Numbered from the stretch's first letter, positions 1-5,244 are shown. The stretch is DNA of 6,170 nt from Spirochaetaceae bacterium (GCA_009778835.1 WRFK01000097.1:1-6170); one strand, 5' to 3'. A program made the numbers and translations. Notes: generated by a model not told the origin, from the letters alone.

Positions 1-18
1 ATATAATATTTAGAAGGC

Positions 19-47
19 TTGACATATACTAAATCTAAAAATATGAT
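19..47 (+). promoter_or_regulatory. Near-consensus sigma-70 promoter reading into the heptamer array
   Basis: A perfect -35 box TTGACA (19-24) is followed after exactly 17 nt by TATGAT (42-47), which matches 5 of 6 bases of the -10 consensus. The last four bases of the -10 are also the first four bases of the first TGATTTC repeat, so transcription would start inside the array near 54. No plus-strand gene follows before aspS, which is convergent. The promoter would therefore make a non-coding transcript through the array and the structured block, or it is a chance match in AT-rich DNA. No transcript is demonstrated. Confidence 0.45.
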
Positions 48-125
48 TTCTGATTTCTGATTTCTGATTTCTGATTTCTGATTTCTGATTTCTGATTTCT
101 GATTTCTGATTTCTGATTTCTGATT
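44..125. repeat. Perfect heptanucleotide tandem array, (TGATTTC)11 plus TGATT
   Basis: Eleven uninterrupted identical copies of TGATTTC run from 44 to 120, followed by a partial TGATT (121-125). There are no spacers, so it is not a CRISPR array. Because 7 is not a multiple of 3, every plus-strand frame meets a TGA stop every 21 nt. On the minus strand all three frames stay open and read the heptapeptide cycle E-I-R-N-Q-K-S, but no start codon lies in the array, and a stop (141-143) sits upstream of the frame that continues to the window edge. The perfect copies suggest recent expansion by slipped-strand replication. Such arrays often vary in length between strains. Confidence 0.95.
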
Positions 126-196
126 GCCATAATAATAATTTTATCTCATTTAATTTAAGATGTCAAATTATTTTGATTCATGAAAAGTTAGAAGAA

Positions 197-442
197 GGAT
201 TATTATTCCCGCATAATGCGGGAGGGCCAAAGGCGGAGATGTTGAGCGGTTCCCGCACCGGTCGCCATCCATGGCTGGTGCGGGATAAGCGAAGCTATAT
301 CCCATAACTTTAAGTATAGGTCTACCTTTGTTCCATAATTTATATGGGACGCTGCCATCCATGGCGCAGTCCACAGCGTAGCGAGGACTTAGCGAGATCA
401 GCTCTGCCTTTGGCTAACGTCACTATTTATAATAATAACAAT
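197..442. mobile_element. Structured GC-rich miniature repeat element (MITE-like), no coding capacity
   Basis: This block is visibly richer in G+C than its flanks and is full of self-complementarity. Its outer parts form an imperfect inverted repeat: TTATTATT (200-207) pairs with 431-438, and GCCAAAGGCGGAG (226-238) pairs with 402-414 at 12 of 13 positions, with similar spacing between the two blocks in each arm. Internal hairpins are CCCGCA/TGCGGG (208-213/217-222), a 9-bp stem (251-259/277-285) enclosing GCCA/TGGC (264-267/272-275), a stem at 282-303 with loop GAA, and TCCCATA/TATGGGA (300-306/343-349). The 12-mer GCCATCCATGGC occurs twice (264-275, 354-365). No transposase, no clear target-site duplication and no supported ORF were seen. 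A structured non-coding RNA gene is the main alternative. Confidence 0.5.
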
Positions 443-457
443 CTTTGCACTTTTATT

Positions 458-486
458 CAGAACTAGATTCTGTTTTGCAGCAGAAT
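458..486 (-). other. Competing short hairpins just after aspS
   Basis: Two mutually exclusive stems can form here. CAGAA (458-462) pairs with TTCTG (468-472), and ATTCTG (467-472) pairs instead with CAGAAT (481-486) across an 8-nt loop. They lie 11 to 39 nt past the aspS stop codon, so they may help end or protect the aspS mRNA. There is no good U-run after either stem, so this is not called a canonical intrinsic terminator. It could also be a flanking part of the structured block to the left. Confidence 0.3.
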
Positions 487-496
487 GACATCGGCT

Positions 497-2260
497 TTAT
501 TCCGTAAACTTAATATGCAACTCATCCATCTGCTGCTGGGAAAGCTCTGAAGGCGAAGAATCAAGAGGCGATAAACCAGCAGTATTTTTTGGAAACGCAA
601 TTACTTCCCTTATGGAATTTTCACCGCGCATTATCATTACCAGCCTGTCAAGTCCCGGAGCTATTCCTCCATGCGGAGGTGGCCCATATTTAAATGCATC
701 AAGCAAAAATCCGAATTTATTCATAGCTTCTTCCTCAGAAAAACCTACAATACTAAAAATTCTCTTTTGTATAATAGGATCATGAACTCGTATAGAGCCA
801 GATGCGATTTCATATCCATTTAAAACAAGATCATAGAGATCCCCTTTTACATCACCAGGATCTTTTTCCATTGTTTCCAGGTACTGCTGCTGCGGCATTG
901 TAAACATATGATGCGCAGGATCCCATTTTTTTTCATCTTCATTCCATTCAAATAACGGAAAATCAACTATCCATACAAATTCAAATTTCCCTTTTTCCGC
1001 AAGATCAAGGTCTGCTGCAAGTTTGTTCCTTACAGCTCCAAGCGATGTGCAAGATATTCTCCATGTGTCTGCCACAAAAAGAAGTAAATCTCCATTTTCT
1101 GATTTTGTTCTATCGATTATGTTTTTTTCCTTGTCTTTAAAAAATTTAGAGATGCCTCCATCAAGACCTGCTTCTGTTACCTTCATCCACGCAAGTCCTT
1201 TTGCCTTGTATATTTTTGCAACATCTTCGAGTTCTGTAATTTGTTTGCGCGAAAAATTACCGCACCCTTTTGCGTTTATAAATTTAACTGCCCCATTGCT
1301 TTCTGCTGCAGAGCGGAAAACAGAAAATTCAGATTCTTTTGCAATATCTGTAAAATCTCCAATCGCAAGATCAAATCTTAAATCAGGCTTATCTGTTCCG
1401 TAAAAGTTCATCGAATCATGGTATGTAAGCCTTTTGAATTCTTTTGGCAGTTTTATTTCGGTATTTGTGGAAAAGATATGGTGCATCATCCCTTCTGTAA
1501 GTTTTAAAATATCTTCTTTATCCACAAAACTCATTTCAATATCTATTTGTGTAAATTCCGGCTGCCTGTCTCCGCGAGCATCTTCATCCCTGTAGCAGCG
1601 TGCTATCTGAAAATATTTATCAAACCCCGAAACCATTAAGAGCTGCTTATAAATTTGGGGGGATTGGGGAAGAGCAAAAGCTTTTCCCGGATACAACCTT
1701 GAAGGAACTATAAAATCCCTTGCCCCTTCGGGTGTTGTTTTTATAAATGTAGGTGTTTCTATTTCGAAAAAATCAAGATTATTAAGATACTCACGTACAG
1801 CAAAAGTAATTTTATGCCTTAGTTTTATGTTTTCCTGCATTTTTTCTGTGCGTAAATCCAGAAAGCGGTATTTAAGCCGCAAATCTTCTCTTGCTTCTGC
1901 TTTTTCATTTATCATAAATGGGAGTGTTTCAGAAGTTGAAAAAATTGTTATCTCTTTTGCTGATATTTCAACTTCTCCTGTTGCCATTTCCTTGTTAATC
2001 ATTTCAGGAGGTCTTTTTCTTACAATTCCGGAAACCGAAATACAATACTCAAATTTGAGTTCCGAAGCTGTTTGTTTTAATTGCATGGGAGCATCTTCAT
2101 CAATAACTACCTGAACAATGCCATATCTATCCCTTAAATTTATAAAATGGATACCGCCATGGTCTCTGTTTTTATGAACCCATCCGTTTAATATTACTCT
2201 TTTTTCATTGTCGGAAGCTGTTAATTCTCCGCAAGTGTGTGTACGTTTTAATAATTTCAT
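497..2260 (-). CDS. aspS: Aspartyl-tRNA synthetase (class II, bacterial type)
   Basis: Cytoplasmic enzyme that charges tRNA-Asp with aspartate using ATP. The product is 587 aa, normal for bacterial AspRS. It has an N-terminal OB-fold anticodon-binding domain (about 1-105), class II motif 1 (around 158-170), motif 2 with FQIARCYRDED and DRQPEFTQ (217-238), the bacterial GAD insertion (about 290-410), and motif 3 GLDRL (536-540) near the C-terminus. The start at 2260 is chosen because family similarity begins at KRTHTCGEL; an upstream in-frame ATG at 2296 would add 12 unlike residues and lies inside a palindrome. No Shine-Dalgarno sequence precedes the chosen start. His34 in RDHGG matches the position where non-discriminating bacterial AspRSs often carry His and E. 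coli carries Leu, so it may also charge tRNA-Asn (inference). It is divergent from the GntR-type gene. Confidence 0.97.
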   Translation of the reverse strand: MKLLKRTHTCGELTASDNEKRVILNGWVHKNRDHGGIHFINLRDRYGIVQVVIDEDAPMQLKQTASELKFEYCISVSGIVRKRPPEMINKEMATGEVEISAKEITIFSTSETLPFMINEKAEAREDLRLKYRFLDLRTEKMQENIKLRHKITFAVREYLNNLDFFEIETPTFIKTTPEGARDFIVPSRLYPGKAFALPQSPQIYKQLLMVSGFDKYFQIARCYRDEDARGDRQPEFTQIDIEMSFVDKEDILKLTEGMMHHIFSTNTEIKLPKEFKRLTYHDSMNFYGTDKPDLRFDLAIGDFTDIAKESEFSVFRSAAESNGAVKFINAKGCGNFSRKQITELEDVAKIYKAKGLAWMKVTEAGLDGGISKFFKDKEKNIIDRTKSENGDLLLFVADTWRISCTSLGAVRNKLAADLDLAEKGKFEFVWIVDFPLFEWNEDEKKWDPAHHMFTMPQQQYLETMEKDPGDVKGDLYDLVLNGYEIASGSIRVHDPIIQKRIFSIVGFSEEEAMNKFGFLLDAFKYGPPPHGGIAPGLDRLVMIMRGENSIREVIAFPKNTAGLSPLDSSPSELSQQQMDELHIKFTE

Positions 2261-2267
2261 GAAAAAT

Positions 2268-2296
2268 AATTTATCATTTGAAAAGAACATGTTCAA
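2268..2296 (-). promoter_or_regulatory. Possible aspS promoter, nearly leaderless
   Basis: On the minus strand TTGAAC (2296-2291) is followed after 17 nt by TAAATT (2273-2268), a 4 of 6 match to the -10 consensus. Only 7 nt separate this -10 from the aspS ATG, so the mRNA would have almost no leader. That fits the lack of a Shine-Dalgarno sequence. The -35 overlaps the palindrome at 2285-2294. An upstream promoter inside or beyond the divergent gene's leader is an alternative. Confidence 0.3.
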
Positions 2297-2307
2297 GTTA
2301 TTGTAAT
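2278..2307 (+). promoter_or_regulatory. Likely promoter of the GntR-family gene
   Basis: TTGAAA (2278-2283) and TGTAAT (2302-2307), each a 5 of 6 consensus match, are 18 nt apart. Transcription would begin near 2314, leaving a leader of about 40 nt before the start codon at 2356. The perfect palindrome GAACATGTTC sits in the spacer, an ideal place for a repressor to block RNA polymerase. Confidence 0.5.
2285..2294. promoter_or_regulatory. Candidate operator, perfect palindrome GAACATGTTC
   Basis: This 10-bp perfect palindrome lies between the -35 and -10 of the regulator's likely promoter and overlaps the possible aspS -35. GntR/HutC proteins bind short palindromes as dimers and commonly repress their own gene, so autoregulation is the natural inference. 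The motif does not match the usual HutC-type GT-N-TA-N-AC core. It also lacks the 4-nt gap of a Bacillus-type LexA box (GAAC-N4-GTTC), so the binding protein is not established. Confidence 0.35.
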
Positions 2308-2355
2308 GGAGTAAAAAAATCTGTATGGTTAATATTCATAAAGAAAAGGAAAAAA

Positions 2356-3090
2356 ATGAATTTTAAATATGTAAAAATTTACAAATGGCTTGAAGAGCAA
2401 ATTAATACAGAAAAAATTAAAATTGGGGAAAAATTGCCTACAGAAGAGCGTATAGCTGCGATTTTCGGTATTAATAGAATGACTGTAAGACAAGCAATAG
2501 ATCACTTTGTTGTCAGAAAAATGGTTAAAAGAACAAGGGGAGTTGGAACTTTCCTCATAAGAAAAGATCCTGTGGAATATATTTGGCAATTTAATAATAT
2601 ATCAAGTTTTACAGAATCTATGGAAGAAAGCGGGATAGAGGCTTATACAAAGAATGAAACAATGGAAGTAATAGAAGCAGATCCAAATATAAAAAAGCTT
2701 TTAAATCTCTCCAATGATTCCAGAGTTATCCATTCAGTTAGGGTAAAATATGCGGAAGATGACCCGGTTTGTATTGAAAGAAGCTTTTTACCGTATGAAA
2801 GATTTAAGGAATTGCTGAATATTGAAATAAAAGGATCTCTATACCGTGTTCTTATCGAACAATTTGATACACACCTTGTAAGATCTACGCAATATTTAAG
2901 TGCAATACTTCTGGAGGGTGGAGAACCGGAAATGACGATTCTGGGATTAAATAAGCCTACCCCATGTCTATTAGCCGAAAGTTTGTCTTATGACTCCAAT
3001 AATATTCCAGTTGAAGTTCTTTATTCCTGTTTTAGGGGTGATAGATACAAGTTTAAAATTGAATCCGGGGAATATATACCAAAAAAATAG
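2356..3090 (+). CDS. GntR-family transcriptional regulator, HutC/UTRA type
   Basis: DNA-binding, ligand-responsive regulator of 244 aa, the usual size for the HutC subfamily. Residues 1-70 form the winged helix-turn-helix, with the characteristic LPTEERIAAIFGINRMTVRQ segment (27-46) and the wing RTRGVGTFL (59-67). Residues from about 75 to 240 form the UTRA effector domain, with the typical IERSFLP (140-146) and IPVEVLYSCFRGDRYKF (217-233) elements. The start at 2356 is supported by AAGGA (2346-2350), 5 nt before the ATG; an in-frame TTG at 2278 would overlap the promoter and add 26 unrelated residues. UTRA domains bind small metabolites such as sugar phosphates or amino-acid derivatives, but the ligand cannot be read from the sequence. 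The gene is monocistronic, since its stop codon lies inside a terminator. Its targets may include itself and neighbouring transport or metabolic genes. Confidence 0.93.
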   Translation: MNFKYVKIYKWLEEQINTEKIKIGEKLPTEERIAAIFGINRMTVRQAIDHFVVRKMVKRTRGVGTFLIRKDPVEYIWQFNNISSFTESMEESGIEAYTKNETMEVIEADPNIKKLLNLSNDSRVIHSVRVKYAEDDPVCIERSFLPYERFKELLNIEIKGSLYRVLIEQFDTHLVRSTQYLSAILLEGGEPEMTILGLNKPTPCLLAESLSYDSNNIPVEVLYSCFRGDRYKFKIESGEYIPKK

Positions 3091-3118
3091 GACAGAAGCT
3101 AGCTTCTGTCCTATTTTT
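3083..3118. terminator. Bidirectional intrinsic terminator, 36-bp perfect palindrome
   Basis: The core TAGGACAGAAGCT is followed directly by its exact reverse complement (3088-3113), and the palindrome extends through five A on the left and five T on the right (3083-3118). In RNA the tip would open to a small loop such as CUAG. Each strand gives a GC-containing stem followed by U residues, so it can end both the regulator transcript and the convergent lipoprotein transcript. The regulator's TAG stop (3088-3090) is part of the stem. Confidence 0.92.
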
Positions 3119-3138
3119 CTTAACTAAAAGTAAAAGTA

Positions 3139-3447
3139 TTATTTCAGAAAATTTGTATAGTAGGTTTTTGCTTGTCCAAGACCAGGAAGCGCCTCTGCAT
3201 ACATTTTCTTGTCCATATAAATGGATGAAAGATCATATATAGCTTTTGCTCTGCCATATGGTTCCTTTGTCTCATCTACATCTGGTTTTGCTTTTAAGAA
3301 TTGTGCTCTAAGATCTTTTACCTCAGCAAAAAGAGCAATTGCTTCGTCTTTTTCCGGACCTGCAGCTTCTTTTCCGCCTGAAGCACATGCAAAAAACATT
3401 AAGCCTGCAAAACAGATAAGAGCAATAACTAATAAATTTTTCTTCAT
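3139..3447 (-). CDS. Small lipoprotein with a TPR-like helical hairpin
   Basis: A 102-aa precursor of unknown specific function. It begins MKKN, then has a hydrophobic stretch (5-20) ending in a lipobox-like FFAC with the lipidation cysteine at position 21. FF at -3/-2 departs from the classical L-[AS]-[GA]-C but is tolerated in relaxed lipoboxes such as those of spirochaetes. The mature part is about 82 aa: a Gly/Ala/Ser/Lys linker, a charged helix (about 33-52), and a segment 66-99 matching TPR spacing (L73, S74, Y77, A86, L90, A93). One TPR unit suggests a helical protein-interaction module anchored to a membrane. The start has a very strong Shine-Dalgarno sequence, AGGAGGAG (3453-3460 on the complement), 5 nt before the ATG, suggesting high expression. 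It stands alone between terminators. Confidence 0.85.
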   Translation of the reverse strand: MKKNLLVIALICFAGLMFFACASGGKEAAGPEKDEAIALFAEVKDLRAQFLKAKPDVDETKEPYGRAKAIYDLSSIYMDKKMYAEALPGLGQAKTYYTNFLK

Positions 3448-3491
3448 ATTTTCTCCTCCTAAATAATTAAAAAATTGATAAACACAACCGA

Positions 3492-3505
3492 CTGATCATG
3501 ATTAG
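3492..3505. other. Near-perfect 14-bp inverted repeat upstream of the lipoprotein gene
   Basis: CTGATCATGATTAG is palindromic apart from one G-T pair, around the exact 8-mer ATCATGAT (3495-3502). It lies about 45 nt upstream of the lipoprotein start codon, in its likely promoter region. It could be an operator, but short AT-rich palindromes are common by chance and no clear -35/-10 pair was found next to it. Confidence 0.2.
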
Positions 3506-3593
3506 CAACCTTTATATATAAACGTTTCACTTGAATTATGACTTAAAATTATTACTTATGCAAGTAAAAATTTTGTTCAATTTAATATTATAA

Positions 3594-3626
3594 TTTCTGG
3601 TAGTAATTTTAGCTTACCACCAGAAA
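3594..3626 (-). terminator. Hairpin after the aminotransferase gene, probable terminator or 3' stabiliser
   Basis: TTTCTGGTAGTAA (3594-3606) and TTACCACCAGAAA (3614-3626) pair over 13 bp with a single G-T wobble and a 7-nt loop. It begins about 20 nt past the stop codon of the minus-strand aminotransferase gene. The downstream sequence on that strand is AT-rich but lacks an unbroken U-run, so termination may be inefficient or the stem may protect the mRNA end. A second weak A/T stem (3631-3637/3641-3647) overlaps the stop codon. Confidence 0.55.
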
Positions 3627-3646
3627 AATGGTTTTTTATCAAAAAA

Positions 3647-4795
3647 CTAATATTTTACAGGGGTTGCAACACCGCACTCTTTGAGAGCATCGGCAAGAAC
3701 CTTAAAAGCATCTCTAATATCCTGTGCTGTAAGGCAACCAAGGTTACAAACTCTGAATGTATCGAGGTCAGCAATTTTTCCAGGATAGATTGTAACGCCA
3801 TTTTTATAGAGAAAATCATGAATTTTTCCAAAATCAAATTTTGGATCTTTAGGATATTTGATCGAAACTACGAGTCCTGTCTGTTTTTCAACAGGGAGAA
3901 TGTCCTGGAACCCAAGTTTTGTCATTTCTTCGCGTACAGCCTTAAAACCATCCATGAATCTCTTGTATTTTGCCTGTTCGCCTTCTGCAAAATGCTCTTT
4001 AATAGCCTGCTGAAGCGAATAAATTATCTGAACAGGAGGTGTAAAGTGGAGCTGTTTGTTCTTCTTGAAATAATCATACTGTCTCCAGAGGTTTGTATAG
4101 TAAGATCTTGCTTTGTAAGTTTTGGTTTTTTCTATTTCTGATGTTTTTCCAATAAGGAATGATACACCTGTAAAGGCATTGAGCCCTTTTTGTGAAGATG
4201 CCATACAGAAGTCGATATTATCATCATAAACATTCATTGGGATAATACCATAAGTTGATGTTGTATCTGATACAAGAACTGCATTGTATTTGTGAGCAAT
4301 GGCTCCTATTTCTTTTAATGGGTTGCAAAGACCTGTTCCAGTCTCCTGATGTACTACATATACTACTGCAACATCCGGATTTTCTTTTAATGCATTTTCT
4401 ACTTTTGCAAGATCCGGAAGATCCAAAATATCAAATTTAAGATCAACAACAGGAATTCTGCAGAAATTACATACATCTACAGCTCTCTGGCTATATGCTC
4501 CATTATTTATTACAAGCGCTTTTTTTCCATCAGGAACAAGTGAGCTTATTGCTACATCGATATTGATAGTTCCTGAACCTGCAAAAAGAACTGCTGTATA
4601 ATCATCTTTTCCATGCACAACCTTTACAAGGTCGTCGCAAACATCTCTTACAATCTTGGCAAATTCCTCTTCTCTGTGACAAATATCATCCTGTATAAGC
4701 GATGCTTTTACTGTTTCTGTTGTCGAAGAAGGGCCTGGATTTAAAAGAATTGTTCTTTTTACGGTCTTAGATATTTTTTGTTCTTTAAGTACCAT
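3647..4795 (-). CDS. phnW: Class V aminotransferase, 2-aminoethylphosphonate:pyruvate transaminase-like
   Basis: PLP-dependent cytoplasmic enzyme of the PhnW group, which interconverts 2-aminoethylphosphonate plus pyruvate with phosphonoacetaldehyde plus alanine. The 382-aa product is slightly longer than usual because of a 13-residue N-terminal tail before RTILLNPGP (14-22). Visible active-site features are FAGSGT (71-76) for phosphate binding, HQETGTG (149-155), VSDTTSTYG with Asp177 contacting the PLP ring nitrogen, the PLP-binding Lys203 in SSQKGLNA, and Arg348 in TFRVCNLG as the likely carboxylate-binding residue. The start at 4795 has AAGGAG (complement of 4803-4808) 7 nt upstream. No other phosphonate gene is in view, so related class V substrates (alanine, glyoxylate, serine) remain possible. 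The strong PhnW-like wording of the N-terminal half makes AEP transamination the best guess. It is divergent from a TRAP permease gene. Confidence 0.8.
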   Translation of the reverse strand: MVLKEQKISKTVKRTILLNPGPSSTTETVKASLIQDDICHREEEFAKIVRDVCDDLVKVVHGKDDYTAVLFAGSGTINIDVAISSLVPDGKKALVINNGAYSQRAVDVCNFCRIPVVDLKFDILDLPDLAKVENALKENPDVAVVYVVHQETGTGLCNPLKEIGAIAHKYNAVLVSDTTSTYGIIPMNVYDDNIDFCMASSQKGLNAFTGVSFLIGKTSEIEKTKTYKARSYYTNLWRQYDYFKKNKQLHFTPPVQIIYSLQQAIKEHFAEGEQAKYKRFMDGFKAVREEMTKLGFQDILPVEKQTGLVVSIKYPKDPKFDFGKIHDFLYKNGVTIYPGKIADLDTFRVCNLGCLTAQDIRDAFKVLADALKECGVATPVKY

Positions 4796-4845
4796 TTCTA
4801 TTCTCCTTTTATATACTAATAATTTGTTTATGTGTTTAACTCAGT

Positions 4846-4873
4846 ATTTTAACAGTCGGAAAATAATAGTCAA
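4846..4873 (-). promoter_or_regulatory. Likely promoter of the aminotransferase gene
   Basis: On the minus strand TTGACT (4873-4868) and TAAAAT (4851-4846) each match 5 of 6 consensus bases and are 16 nt apart. Transcription would start near 4839, giving a leader of about 45 nt that contains the AAGGAG ribosome-binding site. Confidence 0.55.
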
Positions 4874-5061
4874 TCCCGGGCACCTGCTTATTTTTAAAAT
4901 ATTTATCCTGAAACTTAAAAAGTATGAGAAATAGTTATGAATTTTTGTTAAATATCTAACCTAATGTAAGCAGAAATGTTATTATTGAAGAATATTAGAG
5001 ATATTGGATGTATTAATATATTTTGATTATAAAAATTTGATGAAAAAATGCTAAACCTTTA

Positions 5062-5092
5062 TTGACAAAGTGGGGTAAAAAAGCGTTAAAAT
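5062..5092 (+). promoter_or_regulatory. Likely promoter of the TRAP permease gene, with long spacer
   Basis: A perfect TTGACA (5062-5067) is followed after 19 nt by TAAAAT (5087-5092), a 5 of 6 match. A 19-nt spacer is longer than the optimal 17 and is typical of promoters that need an activator to distort the DNA, although this could also be chance. The predicted leader of about 145 nt is long enough for post-transcriptional control. Confidence 0.45.
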
Positions 5093-5197
5093 AATAGGTG
5101 CTATATTTTTTTATTGGTAAATAATACCTAAAAAGATAATATATTAGGACGTTATTTATAACCTTTATATTTTTTGAAAATATTTTTGGTTGTAAAT

Positions 5198-5216
5198 TTT
5201 CTTTGGTTCAAAGAAA
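5198..5216 (+). promoter_or_regulatory. 8-bp hairpin just upstream of the TRAP permease ribosome-binding site
   Basis: TTTCTTTG (5198-5205) and CAAAGAAA (5209-5216) are exact complements around a GTT loop. The hairpin ends 16 nt before AAGGA (5233-5237), the Shine-Dalgarno sequence of the permease gene. It could be a protein-binding operator or an mRNA structure tuning translation or stability. It is AT-rich, so a stable RNA fold is modest. Confidence 0.3.
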
Positions 5217-5244
5217 TATAAAAATCTAAAATAAGGAAAAATTG

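Larger units (their letters stand above)
4796..5244. other. 449-bp AT-rich intergenic region with divergent promoters
   Basis: No coding sequence or RNA gene is supported here; the short frames on either strand lack ribosome-binding sites and protein-like composition. The left part carries the aminotransferase promoter and Shine-Dalgarno sequence, and the right part carries a likely promoter, a leader of about 145 nt and a hairpin before the TRAP permease. The stretch 4874-5061 between the two promoters holds only AT-rich sequence and a local GC patch around CCCGGG (4876-4881). It may contain regulator sites that could not be identified. Confidence 0.6.

Noticed and set aside
1..25. Possible gene start on the minus strand (ATG at 25-23) running off the left edge
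   Set aside because: Only eight codons are visible and no ribosome-binding site precedes it, so it cannot be supported.
44..125. CRISPR-like array
   Set aside because: The units are contiguous 7-mers with no spacers and no cas genes nearby.
168..374. 68-codon minus-strand frame through the structured block
   Set aside because: No Shine-Dalgarno sequence precedes its ATG, the peptide has no recognisable domain, and its codons follow the hairpin arms and the repeated 12-mer, as expected for a chance frame in GC-rich repeat DNA.
1023..1403. Plus-strand frame antisense to aspS
   Set aside because: It lies entirely within aspS, which has clear family motifs throughout; the antisense frame lacks a ribosome-binding site and recognisable protein features.
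1827..2114. Second plus-strand frame inside aspS
   Set aside because: Shadow of the aspS coding sequence with no independent support.
2285..2294. LexA/SOS box
   Set aside because: GAAC and GTTC are separated by 2 nt, not the 4 nt of the Bacillus-type SOS box, and neither neighbour is a typical SOS gene.
2261..2296. Longer aspS start adding 12 residues
   Set aside because: The extra residues do not resemble AspRS N-termini, there is no ribosome-binding site, and the ATG lies inside the promoter palindrome.
2278..2355. Upstream TTG start for the GntR-family gene
   Set aside because: It coincides with the -35 box and adds 26 unrelated residues; the ATG at 2356 has a well-placed AAGGA.
3655..4440. 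Several frames overlapping the aminotransferase gene on both strands
   Set aside because: The reading frame of the aminotransferase carries all catalytic motifs; the others are low-complexity shadows.
4874..5061. Possible small RNA or sigma-54 promoter between the divergent promoters
   Set aside because: No TGGCAC-N5-TTGC motif, no stable stem with a U-run and no conserved element could be recognised.
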